A DNA stretch of 64,000 nt, from positions 420,189 through 484,188 of the forward strand of contig JAWKTN010000008.1 in assembly GCA_041399065.1 (NCBI GenBank), in the 5' to 3' direction. Positions 9,116 to 18,308 of this stretch are shown piece by piece. The notes under the pieces were generated by a model, which worked only from the letters and a program-made list of their open reading frames with translations, was not told where the DNA came from and did not search any database. Each line of letters begins with the position of its first letter. The stretch's first letter is position 1. The DNA comes from JAGQPD01 sp020426865. Lineage in GTDB: Bacteria; Planctomycetota; Planctomycetia; Pirellulales; Pirellulaceae. Made by a program: the position numbers and the translations under genes.

Positions 9116-10366
9116 TCACTTTGGGGCCGTAGCGTCGTAGTTCGCGGCTTCCGGGGTTGCAAGGTCGGGGGTTGCAAGGTCGGGGGCGTCGAAAGAGACC
9201 TTTCCATCGATAATCGCGTCCAGGGTCTCATTCAAATGTGCCAGTGCCCTCCCCTCCCACCCTTGTGACGACGCGTAGGCATCCAGTGAATCCATGGGAT
9301 ATGTCGCTCGTGACCGGACACTTGTTTTGCGAATCACGGCGTTGACAGGATACACGCCCTGGGAGAATTCCGTAAAGACCACCGTCCCGGCAATACCGCA
9401 TTGGGCCACTTGTATTGGGTCGTTGCTGGGCGATACATAGTGAAGTCGCGTGCGATGCTCCGTAGTGGCGAAGGTGTGTGTCTCCAACCTGTCGTCCGCC
9501 GTGCGTCCAGGACGAGCTCGCACGAAGACGTATTCGTAGTCGGGCCGTGCACGTCGCAAGTCGGTGAGCGTCGCCAACGTCTCCAATTGGATGTTGCGAT
9601 GTGTCATCACGAGAGTTCGCAAATTTTCCGCTGTCACGTCCGCGCCCTCGGGTAAGTACAGCCCCAAGCTATGCATCTCCTGAACCGACGTCGTCACCGC
9701 CTGATGAAATGGCTGCGTGATGCTCGCCCCACGGTAACGCACTGTTGCCGCCAACGGTCGGTGGTGAAGGAATAGCTGACCCGACGCCGGATCTCGCTGC
9801 ACCCGTGCCTGCACACTGACGTAGTGCTCGCCCATATAGCTGAGAATCTGCCGGCGACTGACTGTTGGCAAAGTGGCGTGATCGCTACGCATCATCTCCA
9901 ACCCGACTGTAAAAAGCTCCTGACGCGTGCTCGGAATCGGGGCACGTACCGATGCCATGCGTTCGTCGCGAGCAGTAAGGTAGGGGGTGAACGAAGTCAA
10001 TTCCACCGGTTCGTCCTCACTGATCAATTCGCAGTTGTTCACGCGATTCCGTTCGTGCAAGGTCGCGATCTCCAGCGGACTTTCCGGCAGCTGATGGATC
10101 ACTCGTAATTCCGCCGCCACACCTGGACTCAATGGCAACTGCACCTTGATCGCATCACCCTCCAACTCCCCCTCCAATAGCTCTTCTTCAATACCCTCGT
10201 CATTGATGTACCCAGTGATCTGCCGCGGGTCGAATTTGGGCTCCGGTCGCGGTACCAGCGCGCGGGCGTTCTGCAACAGCCGCTGGCCCGGGCCGGTGAC
10301 AAGAAAGAGCAATGCCGCACCGATCAGTCCGAGCGCCGCGAGCTTGATTTTCAGAGAATTCTTCAT
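9116..10366 (-). CDS. membrane-anchored protein of unknown function
   Basis: Protein of 416 residues. One N-terminal hydrophobic helix (about 9-25) follows a short Lys-rich tail, so it is either a signal anchor or an uncleaved signal. The remainder has no cysteine-rich or catalytic motif that I recognise. An acidic stretch (EEELLEGELEGD) follows the anchor. The C-terminus ends in a duplicated PDLAT unit. The start at 10366 is supported by GAGG about eight bases upstream. It is downstream of and co-oriented with two membrane GTPases, separated by about 150 bases, so a link to their membrane function is possible but unproven. Confidence 0.7.
   Translation of the reverse strand: MKNSLKIKLAALGLIGAALLFLVTGPGQRLLQNARALVPRPEPKFDPRQITGYINDEGIEEELLEGELEGDAIKVQLPLSPGVAAELRVIHQLPESPLEIATLHERNRVNNCELISEDEPVELTSFTPYLTARDERMASVRAPIPSTRQELFTVGLEMMRSDHATLPTVSRRQILSYMGEHYVSVQARVQRDPASGQLFLHHRPLAATVRYRGASITQPFHQAVTTSVQEMHSLGLYLPEGADVTAENLRTLVMTHRNIQLETLATLTDLRRARPDYEYVFVRARPGRTADDRLETHTFATTEHRTRLHYVSPSNDPIQVAQCGIAGTVVFTEFSQGVYPVNAVIRKTSVRSRATYPMDSLDAYASSQGWEGRALAHLNETLDAIIDGKVSFDAPDLATPDLATPEAANYDATAPK
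9156..9185. repeat. 15-bp in-frame tandem duplication
   Basis: GTTGCAAGGTCGGGG occurs at 9156-9170 and 9171-9185 without mismatch, coding the duplicated PDLAT near the C-terminus of the unknown membrane-anchored protein. Confidence 0.95.
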
Positions 10367-10500
10367 GGATGAACCTCGATTTCAGATGACATCCTACCAG
10401 TCTAATTGACCGGCGAAGTGTTTGACGCCCGAATACCGAAAAACTTTTTCCAGTCGACGGGGACAGGTTGCTCGGTTTTGCTGTGGCGTTGTGGGGCTCC

Positions 10501-10523
10501 GGCTGGGACAGCCGTGGGACTTT
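10501..10523 (-). repeat. dispersed 23-bp element overlapping a stop codon
   Basis: Read on the minus strand, this begins AAAGTCCCACGGCTGTCCCA and ends GCC. The same 23 bases occur at 20209-20231. The GGCTG...CAGCC part is self-complementary with an internal GTCCC/GGGAC pair. Its 5' end here lies within the TAA stop of the GTPase gene (10522-10524). Confidence 0.85.
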
Positions 10524-11856
10524 AGCGGGCGTGGGGGTTGAGCTGGATCTTTCGGCGGATTTCTTCCTTTAAGTGCTCAATCACCGATTCCTTGTCGGTT
10601 TGATCGAGGATTCGCTTGATCACCGTCTTCGGGGCCTCCGAGCCCCAGGAGGCGCCGTGTTCGAAGAAGTATTTGGCTGCCTGGCCAACGATGTAGGAAC
10701 CGTATCCCGCCGCAGCACCTTGCGGCAACATGGTAACAGCCGTACCTGCGCCCAAGGTCAGCGTTTTGAACAACCCAGATGCCGCGTGAACCCCCCATTC
10801 GGCCAGGACCAGCCATCCGGCGGCCTTGCCGATCGATTGAAGTAGCCCCCGTGCGTGCGTCCAGCTCATTTCCAACCCATAGACATGTGCCAGCGTCACG
10901 ACCATCGATACGTCGATGGCACTCCCCCCAATCACATCCGCCACTGCCAGTGGATTGGCAGCGACGGCAATCGCCTTGGCCGCTGCAAAACTCCAAATAA
11001 ACTGTGACGCAGTTTTCTCTCGAAGCCGAATGCGAACCTCCGCCACGCGGTCTGTTTTGTCTGCCGCATACATGGCTGCATTGAGCGCCAGCAATGCCAA
11101 ACCGTCCCGCTCCAATACTTCCACGATTCTTGCCTTGACATCAGCAATCTGCGGCTCAGGCTTGCGCCATTGGCTGCGAGTACTCCCATCGGCCGACTCG
11201 ATAACGTATTCAATTTCGCGAGGGTCCGCCGCGGCCGTGAGAATGTCGGGCGGCTTAACGATGTCCTTCAATCGCTCGTGGATCACCTGCACCAATTGCT
11301 CGCGTTGCTCCGGCGTGTAAAGATCCATCTTGTTAATAACGACCAATAGCGGCTTGCTTGAAGCTGCTAATTCCAACAATGCCACGAACTCGTCATTCGT
11401 CAGATCCGAATCCGTTACAAACATGATCAAGTCCGCTCGCGCCGCAGCGTCGCGCGCGATCTCGGCTCGCTCCTTGCCACCTACTTCGTGCAAACCGGGT
11501 GTGTCGATCAAGACGACGTGTGACCCAGAAATGCCGTCAACGACATATCCGCATCCATTCCAAGGGACATGCCACGCTTGCTTCGTCCAACCACCCTGGA
11601 CACTTACCGATGCTACCTGCTTGCCGACCAGCGCATTAACCAACGCCGATTTCCCAGTGCTGATCTCGCCGAAAACCACAATCTCGACCCGGCCACTGTT
11701 CAACTTCAGCGCCATGTCCTTCAATTGCATCAAGTCCTGGTGCAACTGTTCCTTCTCCCTGTCGGTGCACCCACGGTACTTTGTCAACGCATGCTCGACT
11801 GATAGCAAGGCCGCCGCGTATCGTGGGTCATGAATCCCTGACGCCGTCTCGGTCAC
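10522..11856 (-). CDS. membrane-associated GTPase, second of a pair
   Basis: Era/dynamin-like GTPase of about 444 residues. Motifs counted from the GTG start: G1 GEISTGKS (63-70), G3 DTPG (118-121), G4 NKMD (175-178). After the G domain comes a helical, hydrophobic C-terminal part resembling the DUF697 region (AANPLAVADVIGGSAIDVSMV and glycine-rich segments). I chose the GTG at 11856 over the upstream ATG at 11934 because the GTG overlaps the preceding TGA as GTGA and has AGGA eight bases upstream; the longer start would overlap the neighbour by 82 bases. The arrangement means translational coupling with the first GTPase. It is probably a membrane-remodelling or stress GTPase; its partner is unknown. 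Confidence 0.88.
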   Translation of the reverse strand: MTETASGIHDPRYAAALLSVEHALTKYRGCTDREKEQLHQDLMQLKDMALKLNSGRVEIVVFGEISTGKSALVNALVGKQVASVSVQGGWTKQAWHVPWNGCGYVVDGISGSHVVLIDTPGLHEVGGKERAEIARDAAARADLIMFVTDSDLTNDEFVALLELAASSKPLLVVINKMDLYTPEQREQLVQVIHERLKDIVKPPDILTAAADPREIEYVIESADGSTRSQWRKPEPQIADVKARIVEVLERDGLALLALNAAMYAADKTDRVAEVRIRLREKTASQFIWSFAAAKAIAVAANPLAVADVIGGSAIDVSMVVTLAHVYGLEMSWTHARGLLQSIGKAAGWLVLAEWGVHAASGLFKTLTLGAGTAVTMLPQGAAAGYGSYIVGQAAKYFFEHGASWGSEAPKTVIKRILDQTDKESVIEHLKEEIRRKIQLNPHAR

Positions 11857-13421
11857 GTTTGATCCTCGCTGAACTTCTGCTTGGCGGTCGTTACCAGTTT
11901 TCTCAGTTCGCTGATCGTCGTCAGCTTGTCCCAATGTCGCCGAGCTAACTCGGCGATCCCCCCTTGTGGGGTGGTCATTTCGTGTTTGTAGTAGTCAATG
12001 AATATTGCACCAATCCATCGTGTCACCAATGCCTGTACGATCCCTTGCAGGAGACCACCAGCGATCGTGCCGACGCCTGGGACCGTCTTCAGCAACGATG
12101 CAATGCCGGTCGCTACCAGGGGAGTTGCGACACTCGCTCCTAACACACTGATAAGGTTTTTGCCGAGTTGTCCCAAAAGATTGACGGCGGCCTCCGCGTC
12201 GATGTCTTGGTGATAGACGCGCGCCAGATCGAAGACCATTTTTGTGGAGATGGCACAGCCGGCCGCCAGGTCGATCATTGGAAATGGGCTCAAAGCTGCC
12301 GCGCCACCTGCACTCCACGTGTAGCGGTCGACGATTTCCCAGGCTCGTTGGTCGAGTGCCTCTTGGACACGGAGCTTGGCCTGGTCCATCAGGCCCCGCG
12401 ATTGCAGCAACAGATTGCCGAGCAGCAGATCTCTGCCATCGCGGCGGAGGATGTGCATCATCCGCTGTGCGAGCGGTTCGATGTTCGGTTCGACCGGGAC
12501 CATCTCCTCGATTTCGCTGCCATCGGTCAAGACGCGTTTGCGAGGCCGTTCGGTGGGACGTGATCGCACGGCGACAATGTTGTCGGAGCAAACATGTGTC
12601 GCAACTTGACTCGTCAGCTGCCCCACCAATTCCTGTCGGTCGCGATCGGTGTACCAGTCTTCTTTGTTCAGGCAGACGATGATTCTTTTTTCCATCGCTC
12701 CCAGTTGTTCCAACAGCTCGTGTTCGAATTCTCGGAGAGGGCCATCCACCACGAGCAACACCATGTCGGAATCGCGAGCGGCCTGGGCGGCGATCGACGC
12801 ATGTTGCTGCCCGTCGATCTCACCCAGTCCAGGCGTATCGACCAGTAAAACTTGATCGTTGCCTGGCCAGGGAATTTCGTTGCGCTGCACGGTCGTGCCG
12901 CCGCGAAGGTCGGTGTCAAACACGTCTCTTCCCGCCAAGGCATTGAGCAGCGACGACTTGCCGCTGGAGATTGTCCCGAAGGCGACGATCTCCAGTTTTT
13001 CGCTCTTGCGTTTGCTGGCTATGTCGGCAGCCAGTTTTCGCAACTGTTCCCGCATTTCCTGTGACAGATACGTGGCTCCACCAATCTCCTCGACCGAACG
13101 CAAGTTGGCGTCCAGTTCGGCAAGCTTTTCGTCCGCGGACAACTGGCTAGGGTTCTTCGCGCGACGCGACAGATTCCGTCGTTTTCGCCATGTTGCACCG
13201 AAGACGCGGTAGACACCCAAGCCAGCCAACGAGAGCAAGATCAGGGACCCAGAGCCCACAAACAGGAGGTATAGGGTCGCCCAGATGCCGCCCAGGCGTT
13301 GCGCCCGTTCGTATTGCGTGACGATGGTCGACGGGAGATAAACCAGCGCAAACCCCACTGCGGCAAAGGCGATCAACAGCAGAATTCGCGACGTTATCGG
13401 GCTCTTTTTGGTGGCTGGCAA
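11853..13421 (-). CDS. membrane GTPase with two N-terminal helices, first of a pair
   Basis: Protein of 522 residues. Two transmembrane segments (about 13-30 and 47-70) precede a basic linker and a GTPase domain with G1 GTISSGKS (149-156), G3 DTPG (195-198) and G4 NKED (252-255). A C-terminal DUF697-like hydrophobic region follows (SPFPMIDLAAGCAISTKMV, GVGTIAGGLLQGIVQAL). The order is like that of YcjF/YcjX-associated and dynamin-like bacterial GTPases, but I would not name an ortholog. The start is TTG at 13421 with no strong ribosome-binding site; no better start is visible before the two helices. Its TGA overlaps the start of the second GTPase gene, giving a two-gene unit whose proteins probably form a hetero-complex. 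Confidence 0.88.
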   Translation of the reverse strand: MPATKKSPITSRILLLIAFAAVGFALVYLPSTIVTQYERAQRLGGIWATLYLLFVGSGSLILLSLAGLGVYRVFGATWRKRRNLSRRAKNPSQLSADEKLAELDANLRSVEEIGGATYLSQEMREQLRKLAADIASKRKSEKLEIVAFGTISSGKSSLLNALAGRDVFDTDLRGGTTVQRNEIPWPGNDQVLLVDTPGLGEIDGQQHASIAAQAARDSDMVLLVVDGPLREFEHELLEQLGAMEKRIIVCLNKEDWYTDRDRQELVGQLTSQVATHVCSDNIVAVRSRPTERPRKRVLTDGSEIEEMVPVEPNIEPLAQRMMHILRRDGRDLLLGNLLLQSRGLMDQAKLRVQEALDQRAWEIVDRYTWSAGGAAALSPFPMIDLAAGCAISTKMVFDLARVYHQDIDAEAAVNLLGQLGKNLISVLGASVATPLVATGIASLLKTVPGVGTIAGGLLQGIVQALVTRWIGAIFIDYYKHEMTTPQGGIAELARRHWDKLTTISELRKLVTTAKQKFSEDQT

Positions 13422-13679
13422 ATTACTGATGGTGGCGGACCCTTGGTTGTGATTGATCGGACCTCGGCTCTATTATGTTGTGAAAAGGCCGATTTACGCA
13501 ATTCGGCTTGCCAGCCATAATCTTTGCCAGGCTGTGTGGGAAATCGGCCGGAGATAAACCTGATAAGGCATGGTTGCGATGCACAATATCAACGAGAAGG
13601 CAATGGGAAGGGGTAATCAGCACCTGGGAAGGCCAGTTGGTACTGGGAAGAATATGGTGACGTTCGTGAGGAGATTCTA

Positions 13680-15524
13680 TTGATAGGCCCGGTATTTTCA
13701 CGTGAATTGGCCGTCGCGCCCCGCCGCCCACGACTTTACATTACGCGCGCCGTCTATGCCGCGGCATTCGTGGTATTAATGAGTACTGCCTGGCTTGTGC
13801 TGTGGGGAACTCAGGTGAGCCTGAATGTAGGAGATATGGCTCGATTCGGGGGACGATTGTTCCGCATTATCGCCCCGATTCAATTGGCATTGGTGTTATT
13901 CCTGTCCGCGACGACGGCCGCCAGTGCCGTTGCGCAAGAAAAAGATCGGCGGACGCTTCTGTTATTGTTGATGACTCAGCTCAGCAATATCGAATTGGTA
14001 TTGGGCAAGCTTTGCGCGTCATTACTGCATGTATTTGCCATGGTCGCGGCCGCGTTGCCGGTGTTTGCCCTGACGTTGACGCTGGGGGGCGTTTCGTGGG
14101 AGCAGATCGGTCGGGTGTTTGCCGTCACGTTATCGTCGGCGATCGTCGCCGGAAGCATTGGAGTTTTGTATGCATTTTGGCGTGAAAAGACCTTTCAGAC
14201 GCTTGCCCTGACGGTGTTGACGATCTGCTTTTGGCTGGTCGTGGCAGAGATTCTGCGGGCCACGCTTGCTGGGCGAGCCGTGGGGGGAATCGCGATCGAA
14301 GGGATTGTCGCTGGTGTCAGTCCGATTCGTGCGATCTTAGATGCCGCCCAACCGATCGTGCCCAATTATGCCAGCGGTCATCCGTGGGGAAATCCCGTCT
14401 GGCTGTATCTGGCAGTCACGGTTGGCATCAGTTTCCTGTTGAATTTGGTATCCATTATGGGAGTGCGACGATGGAATCCGTCGCGCGAGGTGCGGCAAGT
14501 GCCGCCTGCTGTCGACGATCGATTGGCACCGGCGGCAAATACCGACGAGGCACGAGAACGTCGGTTTGAAGAAGCGCGAGGTGGGCACGTCGATTCGCGG
14601 CTCCGGGCGAGCTCGGGTACGGGACAGACGCGTCAGGTGTGGGACAATCCCATACTATGGCGTGAGATCTGTACTTGGGCCTATGGTCGCAAGGTGCTGG
14701 CGATTCGCATTGCCTACATCGTCCTGGCGGCGATGGCGTTGTTGGCCGTCCACGATTCCGTGCAGCATTCCCGGACCGCAATCGGTCGAATGCAGGAGGA
14801 CAGTATTATACCGAGCACCGCCAAGCCACTCGTGCCGTTGCTGGTAATCAGCCTGGTGGTCATCAATGCCCTATCGGTTACGTCGGTGACGACGGAGCGA
14901 GACGGTCAGGCCTTGGACTTGCTGCTGGCGACCGATTTGACTCCCAGCGAATTCGTGTTGGGAAAACTATACGGCGTGCTCGCGGTTGCTGGACTTATGG
15001 TGGCACTTCCCATGGGAATCTGTATTTATCTGTGGGCGCGGGGGGGCTTGAGTCATGAAAACATGTTGTTTCTGTTTGTTGGATATTTGGTGATGGTCGT
15101 CTTTTCCACGACCTTGGGAATCCACTGTGGCATGGCCTATTCGAGTTCGCGCAGTGCGATCGGGGTCAGTTTGGGAACGATCTTCTTTGTATTTTTGGGG
15201 GTGGTAACGTGTATGTTGATGATCATCTCCTTTAGTGGATCGTTCCAAGTTCAGTTGTGGCCGTTTGTCGTGTTCATCTTGGGAGGTGGCATTGGGCTGT
15301 TCTACGCGCTTGGCAAACGCAATCCATCCAAGGCGATCTATTCTGCGTGTTTGATACTGCCATTTGCTACGTTTTATGCGATCACGAGTTTCTTGACCGA
15401 ACATTTTCTGGCCGTGTTCTTGATGGTAGTGGGTACCTACGGATATGCGACGGCAGCGATGTTGATCCCCGCATTGCACGAATTCGACTTTGCCATGGGG
15501 CGTACGACCACGGCGGATGAATAG
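13680..15524 (+). CDS. ABC-2 type permease, double length
   Basis: Integral membrane protein of 614 residues with about twelve hydrophobic segments in two halves, the second half beginning near residue 330 (LWREICTWAYGRKVLAIRIAYI). In each half a conserved ABC-2 pattern is seen: EKDRRTLLLLLMTQLSNIEL then LGKL, and ERDGQALDLLLATDLTPSEF then LGKL. The halves look like an internal duplication. The start is TTG at 13680 with GAGGAG about seven bases upstream. No ATPase gene is adjacent, so the partner is encoded elsewhere. Planctomycete genomes often carry such permeases next to unrelated genes; the substrate is unknown. Confidence 0.85.
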   Translation: MIGPVFSRELAVAPRRPRLYITRAVYAAAFVVLMSTAWLVLWGTQVSLNVGDMARFGGRLFRIIAPIQLALVLFLSATTAASAVAQEKDRRTLLLLLMTQLSNIELVLGKLCASLLHVFAMVAAALPVFALTLTLGGVSWEQIGRVFAVTLSSAIVAGSIGVLYAFWREKTFQTLALTVLTICFWLVVAEILRATLAGRAVGGIAIEGIVAGVSPIRAILDAAQPIVPNYASGHPWGNPVWLYLAVTVGISFLLNLVSIMGVRRWNPSREVRQVPPAVDDRLAPAANTDEARERRFEEARGGHVDSRLRASSGTGQTRQVWDNPILWREICTWAYGRKVLAIRIAYIVLAAMALLAVHDSVQHSRTAIGRMQEDSIIPSTAKPLVPLLVISLVVINALSVTSVTTERDGQALDLLLATDLTPSEFVLGKLYGVLAVAGLMVALPMGICIYLWARGGLSHENMLFLFVGYLVMVVFSTTLGIHCGMAYSSSRSAIGVSLGTIFFVFLGVVTCMLMIISFSGSFQVQLWPFVVFILGGGIGLFYALGKRNPSKAIYSACLILPFATFYAITSFLTEHFLAVFLMVVGTYGYATAAMLIPALHEFDFAMGRTTTADE

Positions 15525-15535
15525 GAGTTGGAGCC

Positions 15536-16801
15536 TTGCAGGCGATCTGGGAAGTTGCTCCCTGGCTGCTCGGTATGGCGGTCCTAATAGCGGCATCGGC
15601 CTTTTTTTCGGGTGCCGAGGCGGCATTGTTTTGTTTGCGTTGGCGGGACCGCCGCGCCTTGGCCAGCGGCAATCGGGCTCAGCGGTTCGCGGAGCGGTTG
15701 TTGCACGATCCTGATCGTCTGCTTTCAGCCGTTTTGTTTTGGAACCTGGTTGTGAACCTGTCGTATTTTGCCATTGCATCGACGGTAGGTTTGAAGCTGC
15801 GGCGCGATCCGACGGTTGGCGATCTGGAGTTGGTGGCATTTACGGTTGGTGCGTTGTTGGTGCTGATCTTCTTCAGCGAGATGCTGCCCAAGAGCGTCGC
15901 CGTGGTGAAAGCTCCGATGATTTCCACGTTTGTGGCAATACCGCTGACGGTGGCTGTGCGGTTGGTGGATCCGGTCATGCCGGCACTACGGTTTGTCAAT
16001 CTGGTCTCACGTCGAGTACTGTGGCCGGGCTTCCAAACGGAACCGTCGCTGGCGTTGTCGGATCTGGAGCGTGCGATCGAGATGTCGACAACCGATGCGG
16101 ATTTGGCGAAGCATGAAAAATCTTTGCTGCAGAACATCGTCTCGTTGTCGGACATTCGCACGGATGAATGGATGCGTCCTCGCAAGCAGTTTCGGGCATT
16201 CGTCCCCCCCGTCCGTTTGGCGGATCTCAATGGAGAATTGCCGCAAGGAGGGTATCTGTTTTTAGGTGAGGAGGATGGCAGCGTCGTGTCGGCGGTGAAT
16301 CTGACTCGATTGTGTGACTTGAAGGTGGATCATTTGGAGGAGCATGCGGCGCAGGTGATTTATGTTCCGTGGTGTGCGACGGTGGCTGACACATTGCAGA
16401 GATTTCAGCAGGAGGACCGCGATGTGGCGGCGGTCGTCAATGAATTTGGCGAAACGATTGGCGTGTTGACGCTGGTGGACATTGTCGAGACGATATTCGG
16501 GCATCAACCGAGTCGTGTGGAGCGAGTGTTGAATCGCGAACCGATTGAGCCGGTGGGAGATGGAACGTGGCTGGTTGCCACGTTGACTAATCTCCGGAGT
16601 CTTTCGCGGCACTTCGACCGCAAGTTACCCAGTAGTCGCTACAGCACGGTGGGCGGAGTGATGCACGAGACACTGGAGCGGATTCCGATACCGGGGGATC
16701 GGTGTCGTTGGGGGCCATTCGAGCTGGAGTTACTTAGTGACGTGGAGCAAGGCCGAGGGGTCGTCCGCGTGACTCTGGCGGACGGGGAGCCGCGAACATG
16801 A
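15536..16801 (+). CDS. CNNM/CorC-type membrane protein (DUF21 plus CBS pair)
   Basis: Protein of 421 residues. An N-terminal DUF21 (CNNM) transmembrane domain (FFSGAEAALFCLRWRDRRAL, FFSEMLPKSVAVVKAP) is followed by a CBS-pair region (about 220-350) ending VVNEFGETIGVLTLVDIVETIFG, and a CorC/HlyC C-terminal domain with VGGVMHETLERIPIPGD. The family includes magnesium/cobalt efflux and hemolysin-like proteins; Mg2+ transport is the best-supported role in studied relatives. The start is TTG at 15536, twelve bases after the permease stop, with AGGAG upstream. Its end overlaps the next gene by four bases (ATGA), so the two CNNM proteins are coupled and may form a heterodimer. Confidence 0.87.
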   Translation: MQAIWEVAPWLLGMAVLIAASAFFSGAEAALFCLRWRDRRALASGNRAQRFAERLLHDPDRLLSAVLFWNLVVNLSYFAIASTVGLKLRRDPTVGDLELVAFTVGALLVLIFFSEMLPKSVAVVKAPMISTFVAIPLTVAVRLVDPVMPALRFVNLVSRRVLWPGFQTEPSLALSDLERAIEMSTTDADLAKHEKSLLQNIVSLSDIRTDEWMRPRKQFRAFVPPVRLADLNGELPQGGYLFLGEEDGSVVSAVNLTRLCDLKVDHLEEHAAQVIYVPWCATVADTLQRFQQEDRDVAAVVNEFGETIGVLTLVDIVETIFGHQPSRVERVLNREPIEPVGDGTWLVATLTNLRSLSRHFDRKLPSSRYSTVGGVMHETLERIPIPGDRCRWGPFELELLSDVEQGRGVVRVTLADGEPRT

Positions 16802-17763
16802 TTGCTGTGGCAGGCGCGATGTTTGCGTGTGGGCTCGCGATGAGTGCCTTCTTTAGCGGCTCGGAGACGGGATTCTATCGTGCGACCCGCGTGCGGCTGG
16901 CGATGGATGGGCTGAGTGGAGATCGGGTTTCGCAAGGATTGTTGTGGTTGACGAACAATCCATCGCTGTTCGTCGCCACGACATTGGTTGGAAACAACAT
17001 TGCCAATTACTTGTCGTCGTTGGCTGTCGTCTTGGGGACGCAAGGTGTGCTGGGGACGGGGCACGCCGCCGCGGAATTGGTCGCCCCGATGTTGGTAACT
17101 CCGATTGTGTTTATTTACGGCGAGCTGCTCCCCAAGAATCTGTTCTTCCAGGCGCCCAACAAGCTTTTGCGATGGAGCGGCCCACTGTTCTTGTTGTGCG
17201 TCGTGGTCTTTTCGCCGATTGCCTTGCTATTGTGGATGCTCGGGCGATTGTTGCAGTATGTATTGGGGGAATCGCCCGAATTCCTGCGGTTGAGGCTGGC
17301 GCGGGAGGAATTGCGCCGGGTATTGGAAGAAGGGCACGCTGCCGGAATCCTGCACCCATCGCAGCGTCGCGTCGCTCATGCGATGTTGGACATGGCCAAT
17401 AACACCGCCCAGGCCTACTCGACCCTGCCCGCTCGAATGACGAGTGTGACGAATCGGTCGAGCCTTGCCGAATTGATTCGACTGGCCCGCCGTGAACGCT
17501 CGCCTCATCTCCTCGTGACCGATTCCGTCAGTCGTGAGCCGATCGGCTACGTGCGGGTCATCGAGGCCCATTTGTCTCGTATGGATTGGACACGCGCGAT
17601 CAGGCCATTGGCAAAGGTGCGGGCCAGCGACTCCCATATCGCCGCGGCATTCCACTTACAGGACGAAGAGGCGGAGATGGCGGTTGTTACCGATGAGCAT
17701 GATCGGATTCTGGGGGTCCTGCAATCGCATCGGGTCTTGGCGCCGGTGATGAGTGAAGCATGA
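16798..17763 (+). CDS. CNNM/DUF21 protein, second copy, lacking the CorC domain
   Basis: Protein of 321 residues with the DUF21 membrane domain (FFSGSETGFYRATRVRLAMDGLSGD, NNIANYLSSLAVVLG, YGELLPKNLFFQAPNK) and a CBS-like region, ending in VVTDEHDRILGVLQSH. Unlike its upstream partner it stops after the CBS pair and has no C-terminal CorC_HlyC domain. The start ATG at 16798 overlaps the previous stop as ATGA, so translation is coupled. Tandem long and short CNNM genes fit an obligate heterodimer, by analogy with other paired membrane proteins, which is inference. Confidence 0.85.
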   Translation: MIAVAGAMFACGLAMSAFFSGSETGFYRATRVRLAMDGLSGDRVSQGLLWLTNNPSLFVATTLVGNNIANYLSSLAVVLGTQGVLGTGHAAAELVAPMLVTPIVFIYGELLPKNLFFQAPNKLLRWSGPLFLLCVVVFSPIALLLWMLGRLLQYVLGESPEFLRLRLAREELRRVLEEGHAAGILHPSQRRVAHAMLDMANNTAQAYSTLPARMTSVTNRSSLAELIRLARRERSPHLLVTDSVSREPIGYVRVIEAHLSRMDWTRAIRPLAKVRASDSHIAAAFHLQDEEAEMAVVTDEHDRILGVLQSHRVLAPVMSEA

Positions 17764-17768
17764 GGGAC

Positions 17769-18038
17769 CTACGATCCCTTATGGTACCCCAACGACTCGA
17801 TGACGCTGAGCATTTCCTCAAACGTGATAAAGCGGCGGCGATGGCGGACCTTGTATTGGTCAATCGCCTGTGCCAACTCCCTAGCTTGTGACGATAATCC
17901 GTCGTAGCTGTTGGCGAACTGGCGTCGCTCGACCGCCGGTGCCACCGGCGTATTGCGACGGTCCACGAACGGTTGCGTGTGGCTGATGATTGGTTGGTCG
18001 CCCATGGGAGTGGTGCTGTTGTCGGCAGTGGTAGGCAT
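17769..18038 (-). CDS. small conserved protein, unknown function
   Basis: Protein of 89 residues. The N-terminal half is polar and low in hydrophobic residues. The C-terminal half is a charged helical block, ARELAQAIDQYKVRHRRR then FITFEEMLSVIESLGYHKG, which reads as a small folded domain and is what makes the gene credible. It converges tail to tail on the CNNM gene with only five bases between stops. The ribosome-binding site is weak. Similar short proteins with this ending are common in planctomycetes as far as I recall, with no assigned role. Confidence 0.65.
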   Translation of the reverse strand: MPTTADNSTTPMGDQPIISHTQPFVDRRNTPVAPAVERRQFANSYDGLSSQARELAQAIDQYKVRHRRRFITFEEMLSVIESLGYHKGS

Positions 18039-18308
18039 GTGTGGGTTCCAGGCAAACCTTGTTGTTGTTAACCAACCGTTGTCAGAAAGGCATACTTGAC
18101 ACGAAAGCCTACGTTACGCTTGTCGGTCAGTCAAGCGAAATGCGTGGACGGCATGGTAACGACAAGCGACCTCCGCCATGCCGGATTCCAAGGTCCCGCT
18201 CACCTATGGAAATCGTTCGGCGAAATAGGGATCAAAACTTTTGCCCGGGCCCAAAGCAGACGGACAGCACGATCCAAACGAATGCACGGATTGTACGAAA
18301 ATTCGCGG

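Noticed and set aside
14967..15839. 290-residue minus-strand open frame
   Set aside because: Opposite the ABC-2 permease and CNNM genes; His/Arg/Gln-rich composition typical of a shadow of membrane-protein coding sequence.
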